This document shows, piece by piece, positions 26,184-35,075 of a stretch of 64,000 nt of DNA; position 1 is the first letter of the stretch, and each line of letters begins with the position of its first letter. The notes beneath the pieces are model-generated. The model saw nothing but the letters and a program-made list of their open reading frames with translations. It was not told the origin of the DNA and did no database searches. Origin of the DNA: Fibrobacter sp. UWB2 (GTDB taxonomy: Bacteria > Fibrobacterota > Fibrobacteria > Fibrobacterales > Fibrobacteraceae); assembly GCF_002210425.1 (NCBI RefSeq), contig NZ_MWQK01000002.1:248001-312000 (forward strand), in the 5' to 3' direction. A program made the position numbers and the translations under genes.

Positions 26184-28424
26184 ATGTCAACAGAAGCTTA
26201 TCAAGCTAAATACGGCAAGATGCTCGACCCGAAGGAAGTGTCTGTAAACCTTCCGGATGGCCGTGTCATTACGTTTGAAACTGGCCGTATCGCAAAGCAG
26301 GCACGTGGTTCTGCTGTCGCCAAGATGGGGGACGCGTTTGTCCTTTCTACCGTTTGCTACGGTGAAGAAAAGGATGGTGACTTCTTCCCTCTGACAGTTG
26401 AATACCGCGAAAAGTCTTACGCTGCCGGACGCCTGCCTGGTGGCTATAGCAAGCGCGAACCGGGTCGTCCGAGCGATGAAGAAATTCTTTCTGCTCGTAT
26501 CATCGACCGTCCGATTCGTCCGATGTTCCCGGAAAACTTCACTCGTGAAGTCCAGGTCATCGTTCAGGTTCTTTCTTCCGACAAGAAGTTTGCTCCGGAC
26601 GTTCTTGGCGTAAGTGCCGCATCTCTTTCCATTGGTCTTTCTGAACTCCCGTTCGAACAGCAGGTCGCTGCCGTTCGCGTGGCTGTGGTCGATGGCCAGA
26701 ACATCGTGATGCCGACTTATGACCAGGTTGCCGTGGCCGATCTAGACCTCGTGGTCGCCGGTACGGAAGACTCTGTGTGCATGGTCGAAGGTGGTGCTTA
26801 CGAAGTGTCCGAAGACACGATGATTGGCGCTATCCTCGCAGGTCACGAAGTCATCAAGGAAATGTGCAAGGCCCAACAGCAACTGGTGGACCGCTGCTCC
26901 AAGCCGAAGATGGAACTCAAGCCGAAGTTTGTTGGTGAAGAACACGACAAGCTCGTTGCTACGGTTAAGGAAGTTGTCTGGGACGAACTGAACAAGGACG
27001 TCCACTCCAACATGGTGAAGACGGACTTCTATCCGGCTATGGCAGACCTCTGTGCCAAGATGCTCGAAGACCCGCGCATCCTCGCTATCATTGGCGAAGG
27101 TGATGCTCAGGATCCGAAGCTCGCTGCTGATGCAAAGGGCATCTTTAGCGAACTCGAACGCACGGCTATGCGCGAAATGATTTTGAACGAAGGCGTTCGT
27201 CTTGACGGCCGTACCACGACCGAAGTCCGCCCGATCGAAATCGAAATGGGCGTGCTCCCGCGTGCTCACGGTTCTGCAATCTTCCAGCGTGGCGAAACCC
27301 AGGGTCTCGTCATTTGTACGCTTGGAACAAAGGCTGACGAACAACGTTACGAAAGCTTGCAGGGCGAAGGTTCTAAAAGCTACATGCTTCATTACAACTT
27401 CCCACCGTTCTCCGTCGGTGAATGCAAGAAGCTCGGTCTTTCTCGCCGTGAAATTGGTCACGGTCACTTGGCCGAACGCTCCCTCGCTGCAGTCCTTCCG
27501 CTTCCGGAAGACTTCCCGTACACAATCCGCGTGGTTTCCGAAATCATGGAATCCAACGGTTCTTCTTCCATGGCCTCTGTTTGCGGTGGCTGCCTCAGCT
27601 TGATGGACGCTGGCGTTCCTATCAAGGCTCCGGTTGCAGGTATCGCCATGGGCCTCATCTCCGAAAAGGGCTCCGTCAAGGAAGGCGGCAAGATCAAGAT
27701 CTTGACCGACATTACCGGTACGGAAGACCACCTCGGCGATATGGACTTCAAGGTGACGGGTACTGCTGAAGGTATCACGGCATTCCAGATGGACATCAAG
27801 ATCCGCGGTATCACCCCGGAACTTATGCGTGAAGCTTTGGAACAGGCTCGTCAGGGCCGTATCCACATTCTCGGTCGCATGGCTGAACTTGGCCTCCCGG
27901 CACCGCGTCCGCACGTTTCTGAAAAGGCTCCGACGATGCTCAAAATGCGCATCCCGACCACGAAGATTCGTGACGTTATCGGTTCTGGTGGCTCTGTCAT
28001 CAAGGGTATGCAGGCTCAGACGGGCTGCACCATCAACATTGACGACAACGGCAATATCGACATCGCCGCCCCGACGGGTAAGGCTGGTGAAGTTTGCCGC
28101 CGCATGATCGAAGAACTCACTGCAGAACCGGAACCGGGCCGCAAGTACAAGGGCAAGGTGAAGACGATCCAGCCGTTTGGTGCATTCGTCGAAATCCTCC
28201 CGGGTCGCGATGGTCTCGTTCACATCTCCGAACTTGCCGACCACCGTGTCGATAAGGTCGAAGACGTTGTTCACGTCGGTGACGAAGTCGAAGTGCTCTG
28301 CCTCGGTGTTGACCCGAAGGGCAAGGTGAAGCTCTCTATGAAGGCTTTGCTCCCTCCGAAGGCCGCTCCGGCTGCTGAAGCTGCTCCGGAAGCACCTGCT
28401 GCCGAAGCTCCGACTGAAGCATAG
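26184..28424 (+). CDS. pnp: Polyribonucleotide nucleotidyltransferase
   Basis: 746 residues. Two RNase PH domains flank an alpha-helical linker, followed by KH (about 590-650, containing IRDVIGSGGSVIKGMQ) and S1 (about 655-725, KVKTIQPFGAFVEILPGRDG) RNA-binding domains and an Ala/Pro/Glu tail. The enzyme degrades mRNA 3' to 5' by phosphorolysis as a trimer. Conserved segments such as DGRTTTEVRPIEIE, ETQGLVICTLGT and SNGSSSMASVCGG are present. GGAG seven bases upstream supports the start. It is cotranscribed with rpsO. Confidence 0.98.
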   Translation: MSTEAYQAKYGKMLDPKEVSVNLPDGRVITFETGRIAKQARGSAVAKMGDAFVLSTVCYGEEKDGDFFPLTVEYREKSYAAGRLPGGYSKREPGRPSDEEILSARIIDRPIRPMFPENFTREVQVIVQVLSSDKKFAPDVLGVSAASLSIGLSELPFEQQVAAVRVAVVDGQNIVMPTYDQVAVADLDLVVAGTEDSVCMVEGGAYEVSEDTMIGAILAGHEVIKEMCKAQQQLVDRCSKPKMELKPKFVGEEHDKLVATVKEVVWDELNKDVHSNMVKTDFYPAMADLCAKMLEDPRILAIIGEGDAQDPKLAADAKGIFSELERTAMREMILNEGVRLDGRTTTEVRPIEIEMGVLPRAHGSAIFQRGETQGLVICTLGTKADEQRYESLQGEGSKSYMLHYNFPPFSVGECKKLGLSRREIGHGHLAERSLAAVLPLPEDFPYTIRVVSEIMESNGSSSMASVCGGCLSLMDAGVPIKAPVAGIAMGLISEKGSVKEGGKIKILTDITGTEDHLGDMDFKVTGTAEGITAFQMDIKIRGITPELMREALEQARQGRIHILGRMAELGLPAPRPHVSEKAPTMLKMRIPTTKIRDVIGSGGSVIKGMQAQTGCTINIDDNGNIDIAAPTGKAGEVCRRMIEELTAEPEPGRKYKGKVKTIQPFGAFVEILPGRDGLVHISELADHRVDKVEDVVHVGDEVEVLCLGVDPKGKVKLSMKALLPPKAAPAAEAAPEAPAAEAPTEA

Positions 28425-28454
28425 TCCTGGACTTGTCCAAATAGACTCTTTAAA

Positions 28455-28491
28455 GAAAGCGCATGACTTAGGTTGTGCGTTTTCTTTTTTT
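28455..28491 (+). terminator. Terminator after pnp
   Basis: A 9-bp stem (GAAAGCGCA with TGCGTTTTC, one G-T pair) and a 12-base loop, followed by at least six T residues. Confidence 0.8.
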
Positions 28492-28597
28492 ATATTTAAA
28501 ATTGACACTTTTGCAAAGTGAACTTTTTAGGAGGCGGATTGTTCATTTTTTGCAAAAATAGATTACCTTTATTAATGGATATATTCCGGTTGCGGAT

Positions 28598-30304
28598 ATG
28601 GGTTACATCTATTTGACATTGATGTTTGTTTTGTCTGCTGTCAATTTGGCGGTGCTTTCTTTGCGTTTCCAAAATCAGCGGAACAATTACGTTTACTATG
28701 CCTTCTACGCGATTCTCGTCGCGAATTTTGGCCATTGGCTCCTGGGCTTCTCGGAGTCGGTTGAGGGGGCTATTATCGCGAACAAGGTGAACTACCTTGG
28801 CGGGTCGTTCCTCCCGATGTTCATGTTCTTTGCACTTTTGAAAGTTTGCAAGATGAGCATTCCGAAGTGGATGCACTTGATGCTCATTGCCATGAGCTTT
28901 ACTATTTGCGCACTGGCAATGACGGTTGGGTATTTCCCGGCTTACTACAAGACGGTGGAATATGTTGTTCAGGCGGGTGTCGGTAATTACGTGGCGACGT
29001 ATGGATGGGCTCACGGCTTGTTCAATGCTTTCCTGGTGAGCTATGTCATTTTGGACATTTGGATTATTATCCGAGCCATTTTGCACCAGAAGATGGTTTC
29101 GCTCAAGAATATCATTGCGATGATTATTGGCGAAATTGCGACAATCATGTCGTTCTTCCTGGCCCGATTCCTGGGAAGCGACATGCTTATCATGCCGTTT
29201 ATCTATGTCCTTGACCAGATCCTCCTGTTGTACATTTGTAACAACGTCAAGTGGTACGATATTACGGAATGCGTGATTGAATCCATTGAAACGGAAAGCT
29301 CTTGCGCTTACTTGTCGTTCTCGATCGATGGCGCCTACTTGGGCGCAAACCGTATTGCGATGAACTTCTTCCCGGAACTTGTCAAGATGAGAGTAGATGC
29401 TCACTTGAAGGGTGAAACGGAACTGCAACAGCACATTATGTCCTGGATCGAGAAGTACAGGAAGTCCAAGATTTTGACGGATTACTGCCAAATGACCGAA
29501 TTCAATTATTCGGGGCGCCACTACAAGTGCGAAGTGAAAGTCTTGAGACAGGTCCATGGCAAAAACGTGTTCTTGTTCAGGATTGAAGACAATACGCAGG
29601 AACAGCAGTATATCGATGCCCTTGGCCGTAGCAATTCCATGTTGCAGAAGAACATGGTGAAGACCGAAAATGAAAAGCTCTCGGTGCAGGAAAAGTGGAT
29701 TGTGGGCATGGCGCAGATGGCGGAAAGCCGTGCAGGTAACATGGACGGTCACATCAAGCGTACAAGCGAAGTTGTGAAAATCCTGGTGTCGATGATGCGC
29801 AAAAAAGGTATCGACAATTTGTCGGACAAGTTCCTGGATGTGCTGATTGCTGCAGCTCCGATGTATGATTTGGGCAAGGTCGCGATTGACGATGCTGTGT
29901 TGCGTAAGCCGGGCCGCTTTAACTTTGATGACTACGAAATCATGAAAACCCATGCGGCGAAGGGTGCTAACATTATCGAAAAGCTCCTCTCCGAAGTGAA
30001 GGACAATTACTTTGTGAGTGTCGCCAAGAATATGGCTTTGTATCACCATGAACGTTGGGATGGCACGGGATACCCCGAACAGCGTTCTGGTGAGAACATC
30101 CCGATGGAAGCTCGTATTATGGCTCTTGCGGACGTTTATGACGCCTTGGTGAGCAAGCGCTGCTATAAGGAACGCATGTCGTTCAGGGAAGCGCGTGATG
30201 TGATTTTGGCCTCGATGGGCAAGCAGTTTGACCCGCATTTGAAGGACTGCTTCCTGGAATGCCAGGACCAGTTGATGGATTATTACTGTTCTGTGGATCA
30301 TTGA
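28598..30304 (+). CDS. 7TM-sensor HD-GYP protein with altered HD motif
   Basis: 568 residues. Residues 1 to about 215 contain seven hydrophobic helices of the histidine-kinase N-terminal 7TM type. A PAS-like segment (about 220-350) and an HD-GYP domain (about 370-560) follow. HD-GYP domains hydrolyse cyclic di-GMP using a His/Asp metal site. The second motif is intact (YHHERWDGTGYP), as is GHIKRTSE, but the defining HD pair reads MYDLGK, with Tyr423 where His is expected. Metal binding and catalysis may be lost, leaving a sensory or partner-binding role. The next gene is a paralogue with an intact motif, 23 bases downstream. Confidence 0.85.
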   Translation: MGYIYLTLMFVLSAVNLAVLSLRFQNQRNNYVYYAFYAILVANFGHWLLGFSESVEGAIIANKVNYLGGSFLPMFMFFALLKVCKMSIPKWMHLMLIAMSFTICALAMTVGYFPAYYKTVEYVVQAGVGNYVATYGWAHGLFNAFLVSYVILDIWIIIRAILHQKMVSLKNIIAMIIGEIATIMSFFLARFLGSDMLIMPFIYVLDQILLLYICNNVKWYDITECVIESIETESSCAYLSFSIDGAYLGANRIAMNFFPELVKMRVDAHLKGETELQQHIMSWIEKYRKSKILTDYCQMTEFNYSGRHYKCEVKVLRQVHGKNVFLFRIEDNTQEQQYIDALGRSNSMLQKNMVKTENEKLSVQEKWIVGMAQMAESRAGNMDGHIKRTSEVVKILVSMMRKKGIDNLSDKFLDVLIAAAPMYDLGKVAIDDAVLRKPGRFNFDDYEIMKTHAAKGANIIEKLLSEVKDNYFVSVAKNMALYHHERWDGTGYPEQRSGENIPMEARIMALADVYDALVSKRCYKERMSFREARDVILASMGKQFDPHLKDCFLECQDQLMDYYCSVDH

Positions 30305-30327
30305 TTGAACTTGTTTGAGAGAGTGGT

Positions 30328-32073
30328 ATGTTTGTCATCTATTACTTGATTGCCATGTGCGTCTTTTCGGGGATCAACGCCTGCCTGCTTTCGTATTTTT
30401 ATCGCAGGCCGTTGAATACCTATTTTACGGCGTTCTTCTTCTCGATTGTCCTTGCCGACTTTGGCTACTTGTTCCTCGCTCTTTCGACGACGATTGAGGG
30501 GGCGATTGTTGCAAACAAAGTGTGCTATTTGGGCGCATGCTTCTTGCCGCTTTTCTTGTTCCTTTTGATTTGTCGCTTGTGTTCGTTTGATTTGTCCAGG
30601 TGGATTAAGCTTGCCCTTTTCATGTATAGCACCTTGGTGTTTGCGCTTTCGTGTACGGTAGGCTTTAGCGATGTGTTCTATGAATCGGTACGATATGTTG
30701 TCTTGAATGGCTTTGGCAGTTATTTGCCGACATACGGCCCTGGGCATGTCCTGTGGAATATCCTCCTGTACTTTTATATGGTGGCCAATGTCGTTGTCAT
30801 TATTGTTGCCGCCAAAAAGAAACGCAATGTCAGCTACAAGACGTTGATTGCTATTGCTGGACTTGCTTTTGTTTCTATCGGTGCGTTTATCTTGGCACGC
30901 AATCTGGAAAACGATACCTTGCTCATGCCGTTTGTGTATTTGATCGATGAACTGGTATTGCTCTATATTTGCGCTTTGGTGAAAATGCACGATGTGATGA
31001 ACAGCGTGCTTGAATCTCTTGAGGCCGAAAATACGGCTGCATATTTGGCTTTCTCGCCAAAGGGGCTTTACCTTGGATGTAATGATATCGCTAGCCGTTA
31101 CTTCCCGGAACTTTTGGAATGCCGTGTGGACCATGTTTTACCGACTGATGTTGAAATTGAAAGTGTCTTCAAAGAAGGCATGGAGCAGCTGAAGGGCGCT
31201 AGCGGGGACAAGGTCTATCGCTTTACGTACAAGGATCGCTATTTCAAGGCGGTTATGCGTAATGTGCACCAGAACAAGAAATTGCAGATATTCCTGTTCC
31301 GCATTGAAGACGAAACGAATATCCAGCGCTACATTGAACGATTGGATGCCAATAACACGGAACTTGCGGCCCTTATCAAGAACAATAAGAATCAGATTCG
31401 CTTGTTCCAGAACCAGATGCTTGTCGGCATGGCCGAAATGGTCAATAACAAGGATGGCTTTACGGGGGCGCACCTCAAGCGTACCAAGGAAGTGGTGAGC
31501 ATTCTTGTTGCAAAAATGCAGAAGGACCCGGATCTCAACTACTCGAAGGAATTTTATGATGACATGATTGCCGCGGCTCCTATGCACGACATCGGTAAAA
31601 TTGCCATTGATGACAAGGTCCTTTGCAAGCCGGGCAAGTTTACGCCTGAAGAATTTGACGAGATGAAGACTCATGCCGAAAAGGGCGCTATCATTATCAA
31701 GAACCTGCTTTCGAATTTCCAGAGCGAACTGTTTGTGGAAATCGCAAAGAATATGGCTGGTGGCCATCACGAACGCTGGGATGGCAGTGGATACCCGTAT
31801 GGGCTGAAGGGTGAGGCAATCCCCTTGGAAGCCCGTGTGATGGCTGTGGCGGACGTGTATGACGCTCTCGTGAGTAAGAGGTGCTACAAGGAAGCTTTCT
31901 CCTTTGACGATGCTTACGATATCATCGACAAGTCGATGGGCAAGCACTTTGATCCGAGCCTCAAGAAGTACTTTGACCAGAGCCGTGCGGAATTGGAAGA
32001 GTACTACCGCAAGGAATGCGAAGCTGAAAGAGCTGAAGCCGAGAAATCTTCAGTGGAAAGCCCCGCGAATTAG
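30328..32073 (+). CDS. 7TM-sensor HD-GYP cyclic di-GMP phosphodiesterase
   Basis: 581 residues, same architecture as the preceding gene: seven N-terminal transmembrane helices, a PAS-like segment and a C-terminal HD-GYP domain. Here the catalytic motifs are complete: HLKRTKE, MHDIGK (His420), MKTHAEKGA and GHHERWDGSGYP. It should hydrolyse cyclic di-GMP in response to a membrane or extracellular signal. An acidic Glu/Ala/Ser tail ends the protein. The tandem paralogues probably arose by duplication and may form heteromers. Confidence 0.9.
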   Translation: MFVIYYLIAMCVFSGINACLLSYFYRRPLNTYFTAFFFSIVLADFGYLFLALSTTIEGAIVANKVCYLGACFLPLFLFLLICRLCSFDLSRWIKLALFMYSTLVFALSCTVGFSDVFYESVRYVVLNGFGSYLPTYGPGHVLWNILLYFYMVANVVVIIVAAKKKRNVSYKTLIAIAGLAFVSIGAFILARNLENDTLLMPFVYLIDELVLLYICALVKMHDVMNSVLESLEAENTAAYLAFSPKGLYLGCNDIASRYFPELLECRVDHVLPTDVEIESVFKEGMEQLKGASGDKVYRFTYKDRYFKAVMRNVHQNKKLQIFLFRIEDETNIQRYIERLDANNTELAALIKNNKNQIRLFQNQMLVGMAEMVNNKDGFTGAHLKRTKEVVSILVAKMQKDPDLNYSKEFYDDMIAAAPMHDIGKIAIDDKVLCKPGKFTPEEFDEMKTHAEKGAIIIKNLLSNFQSELFVEIAKNMAGGHHERWDGSGYPYGLKGEAIPLEARVMAVADVYDALVSKRCYKEAFSFDDAYDIIDKSMGKHFDPSLKKYFDQSRAELEEYYRKECEAERAEAEKSSVESPAN

Positions 32074-32131
32074 GTCTGTACGCTTTATGTAATTGTTGCT
32101 AAATGGCTCCCTATTTTACTAAATTTGAGCC

Positions 32132-33871
32132 ATGCTAGATTTTACTACACTTCCGTATGTTGATGACCGTTTTAAGGCGGTTCGCAGGGAAACTGTTCAG
32201 GTCCGCGTAGGCGAGGCCTTGATAGGGGGCAACGCCCCCATTTTAGTTCAATCCATGACGACCACCAAGCCGAAGGATGTCGAAAAGACTGTAGCGGAAA
32301 CGCTCGCTCTCGCTAAGGTCGGTTGCGGTTTGGTACGTATTACGGCTCCGACGTTTGCCGATGCCGCTGGACTTGAAGAAGTCATGAAGCGCGTACGCGC
32401 TGCCGGTTGCACGGTTCCTGTTTCTGCCGATATCCACTTCCAGCCGAAGGCTGCTTTCGAAGCGCTCAAGTGGGTGGAAAAGGTCCGCATCAACCCGGGT
32501 AACTTTGTAGATACTGGTATTTTGACGCTTGACCAGCAGACGGACAGGTCTTTTGAAGAAGGCAAGGAAAAGGTTGCCGAAGCTTTTACTCCGTTTGTGC
32601 AAGAAGCGAAGCGCCTTGGCCGTGCTATCCGCATTGGCGTGAACCACGGTTCCTTGAGCGCCCGTATGATTTATCGATATGGCGACACCGTTGAAGGCAT
32701 GGTGGAAAGCGCTATTGAATATTTGGCGGTTTGCGAAGCCGAACATTTTGATCAGGTGGTCTTGAGCCTCAAGTCGAGCAATCCGCGTGTGGCCATTTCG
32801 GCTTATCGCTTGCTTGCCGCTCGCTTGAAGCAGGAACACTTTAAGCCGTATCCGTTCCATGTTGGTGTGACGGAAGCGGGTGCAGGCTCTGATGGACGTT
32901 TGAAGTCGGCTGCGGGCATTGGTGCGCTTTTGCTCGATGGCCTTGCCGATACGATTCGCGTGTCGCTTACCGAAGATCCGGTGGCTGAAGTCCCGGTCGC
33001 CCAGGAACTCATCAAGGCTTGCGAACTCAAGGCTGATGCTCCGAAGTTTGAAGTGCCGGTTTTGAAAAAGGATCCGTACCACTACGAACGCAGGGAAACA
33101 GTCCCGGTGACGCTTGCAGGCGTAAAGATTGGTGGTTCTGAACCGGTGCGCGTCGGCATGAAGGCCGATGCCGTGAGCCTTACGGGCGAACGCCGCAATG
33201 CAGAATTTGCGTTGGCTGGTCTTGATGCAAAGCCGGTTGTAGAATTCAAGGATACGATGGATATTGCTGGCTTTGCTGCAAATCCGAACTCCGTGCCGGA
33301 AGGTTCGCTCTTCTGCTATACGGGCCCTGAAATGGTGATGGGCGTGCGCGCTCTTGCTTCGGCTTTGTATGCCGCAAACCGCAAAGATCCGATTCTCCTT
33401 TATGCAAAGATTACAGATAGCGAAAAAGATACGCTCCGTGTATCTGCTGACATCGGAAGTCTCGTGACGGATGGCCTTGGCGATGCTGTCGTGATTGACG
33501 GCTACAAGAGCCCGAAGGATTCTGTGATTCTCGCATTCGATATTTTGCAGGCTGCTTATTGCCGCCGTAGCAAGACGAACTTTATCAGCTGCCCGAGTTG
33601 CGGCCGTACGCTTTACGATATCCAGCAGGTGATGGGCAAAATCAAGGCTCGCTTTGGACACCTCTCGGACATTTCGATTGGCATTATGGGATGCATCGTG
33701 AATGGCCCTGGTGAAATGGCTGATGCCGACTTTGGCTATGTGGGCGGTGGCCCTGGCCGTATTACGCTTTTCGAAGGCAAGACTGCCGTGAAGAAGAACA
33801 TCCCTGAAGAGGACGCCATCGAAGAATTGGTGAACCTCATCAAGGAACGTGGTCGCTGGCAGGAACCATAA
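32132..33871 (+). CDS. ispG: 4-hydroxy-3-methylbut-2-enyl diphosphate synthase (IspG/GcpE), long three-domain form
   Basis: 579 residues, longer than the two-domain IspG of E. coli (about 370). It matches the three-domain form of plants, Chlamydia and Bacteroidetes, with an extra TIM-like insert (about 310-470) between the N-terminal barrel and the Fe-S domain. The barrel carries QSMTTT and VRINPGN. The C-terminal domain has the cluster cysteines SCPSCGRTLYD and MGCIVNGPGEMADADFGYVG. The enzyme makes HMBPP in the MEP isoprenoid pathway using a 4Fe-4S cluster. Confidence 0.96.
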   Translation: MLDFTTLPYVDDRFKAVRRETVQVRVGEALIGGNAPILVQSMTTTKPKDVEKTVAETLALAKVGCGLVRITAPTFADAAGLEEVMKRVRAAGCTVPVSADIHFQPKAAFEALKWVEKVRINPGNFVDTGILTLDQQTDRSFEEGKEKVAEAFTPFVQEAKRLGRAIRIGVNHGSLSARMIYRYGDTVEGMVESAIEYLAVCEAEHFDQVVLSLKSSNPRVAISAYRLLAARLKQEHFKPYPFHVGVTEAGAGSDGRLKSAAGIGALLLDGLADTIRVSLTEDPVAEVPVAQELIKACELKADAPKFEVPVLKKDPYHYERRETVPVTLAGVKIGGSEPVRVGMKADAVSLTGERRNAEFALAGLDAKPVVEFKDTMDIAGFAANPNSVPEGSLFCYTGPEMVMGVRALASALYAANRKDPILLYAKITDSEKDTLRVSADIGSLVTDGLGDAVVIDGYKSPKDSVILAFDILQAAYCRRSKTNFISCPSCGRTLYDIQQVMGKIKARFGHLSDISIGIMGCIVNGPGEMADADFGYVGGGPGRITLFEGKTAVKKNIPEEDAIEELVNLIKERGRWQEP

Positions 33872-33903
33872 AAGTTTTAACAATTAACAAAGGATGAAAT
33901 ATC

Positions 33904-35070
33904 ATGGCAACTATTAAGACAATGAACAACATTTCCAAGAAAGGCTTGGGCTTGTTTGGCCCGTTCTACCAGATTTCCGATTCTATCGAAAATCCGGATG
34001 CTATCTTGGTGCGTTCTGCTCAGGTTGATACGGATAACTACGATGGCCTTTTGGCTGTCGCTCGCGCCGGTGCAGGCGTGAACAACATCACGATTGACAA
34101 GGCTTCTGCAAAGGGCATTTGCGTGTTCAACACTCCGGGTGCAAACGCAAACGCTGTTGCCGAACTCGTGATGACCGTGCTCGGCATGGCTGTCCGTAAC
34201 GCTGACAAGGCTGCTGCTTGGGTCAAGAATCTCGACGTGAACGATCCGGATCTCGCCAAGACGGTCGAAAGCGGCAAGAAGAAGTTTGCTGGTATGGAAC
34301 TTGCAGGCAAGACTCTCGGTGTTGTTGGCCTTGGCAAGATCGGTGTGCTCGTTGCTAACTATGCTCGTTGGAAGAACATGCGCGTGGTCGCTTACGAACC
34401 GTATCCGAACGCAAACAACATGCATGAACTTTCTAACAAGGTCGAAATTGCTGACCTCGACACCGTGATTGCAAGCTCTGACTTCCTCACGGTTCACGTT
34501 CCGTTCATCAAGGGCGTTACCGAAAACCTTCTCAACCGCAAGAACCTCGCTCAGTTCAAGGGTTCCTACATCATGAACTTTGCTCGTGGCGGCATTGTTG
34601 AAATGGATCCGGTGAACGAAATGCTCGCTTCTGGTTCCCTCCAGGGTTACCTCTGCGACTTCCCGACTGCAGAACTCATCAAGAACGACAAGGTCACTTG
34701 CTTCCCGCACCTCGGCGCTTCTACCGAAGAAGCTGAAGAAAACTGCGCAGTCATGGCTGTTGAAGAATTGAAGGACTACATCGAATACGGTTGCGTTCGC
34801 AATTCTGTGAACTTCCCGGCTCTCGTCGATCATCCGCATGCTGGCATCAAGAGCCGCGTGGTCGTGATCAACCAGGACGTTCCGAACATGATTTCTGAAA
34901 TCACGAAGGTGTTCGGTGCTGAAGGCATCAACATTGCTTCTTTCAGCAACAAGAGCAATGGCAAGATCGGGTACAACCTCGTTGACGTCGAAAGCAAGGT
35001 CGATGATTCTATCGTCGAAAAGCTCTCCAAGCTTGAAAAGGTCATCAAGGTCCGCGTGATCCACTTCTAA
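33904..35070 (+). CDS. serA: D-3-phosphoglycerate dehydrogenase with ACT domain
   Basis: 388 residues. A D-2-hydroxyacid dehydrogenase fold carries the Rossmann motif VVGLGKIGVLVAN (about 139-151) and catalytic-type residues in NFARGGIVEM (Arg), the following Glu segment and CFPHLGASTEEAEENC (His). A C-terminal ACT domain (about 318-388, DVPNMISEITKVFGAEGINI) would give serine feedback. The enzyme begins serine synthesis from 3-phosphoglycerate. AAGGATG upstream supports the start. It is convergent with the acyl-CoA ligase gene, 5 bases away. Confidence 0.93.
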   Translation: MATIKTMNNISKKGLGLFGPFYQISDSIENPDAILVRSAQVDTDNYDGLLAVARAGAGVNNITIDKASAKGICVFNTPGANANAVAELVMTVLGMAVRNADKAAAWVKNLDVNDPDLAKTVESGKKKFAGMELAGKTLGVVGLGKIGVLVANYARWKNMRVVAYEPYPNANNMHELSNKVEIADLDTVIASSDFLTVHVPFIKGVTENLLNRKNLAQFKGSYIMNFARGGIVEMDPVNEMLASGSLQGYLCDFPTAELIKNDKVTCFPHLGASTEEAEENCAVMAVEELKDYIEYGCVRNSVNFPALVDHPHAGIKSRVVVINQDVPNMISEITKVFGAEGINIASFSNKSNGKIGYNLVDVESKVDDSIVEKLSKLEKVIKVRVIHF

Positions 35071-35075
35071 TTAGA

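Noticed and set aside
26742-28508. A long minus-strand open frame opposite pnp
   Set aside because: pnp is unambiguous and conserved; the antisense frame has no ribosome binding site or family character.
28496-30301. A 601-codon minus-strand frame opposite the first HD-GYP gene
   Set aside because: It is a shadow of the sense gene; the sense product has motif-level support.
32243-33883. A 546-codon minus-strand frame opposite ispG
   Set aside because: IspG cysteine and barrel motifs are on the plus strand; the antisense product is composition-biased.
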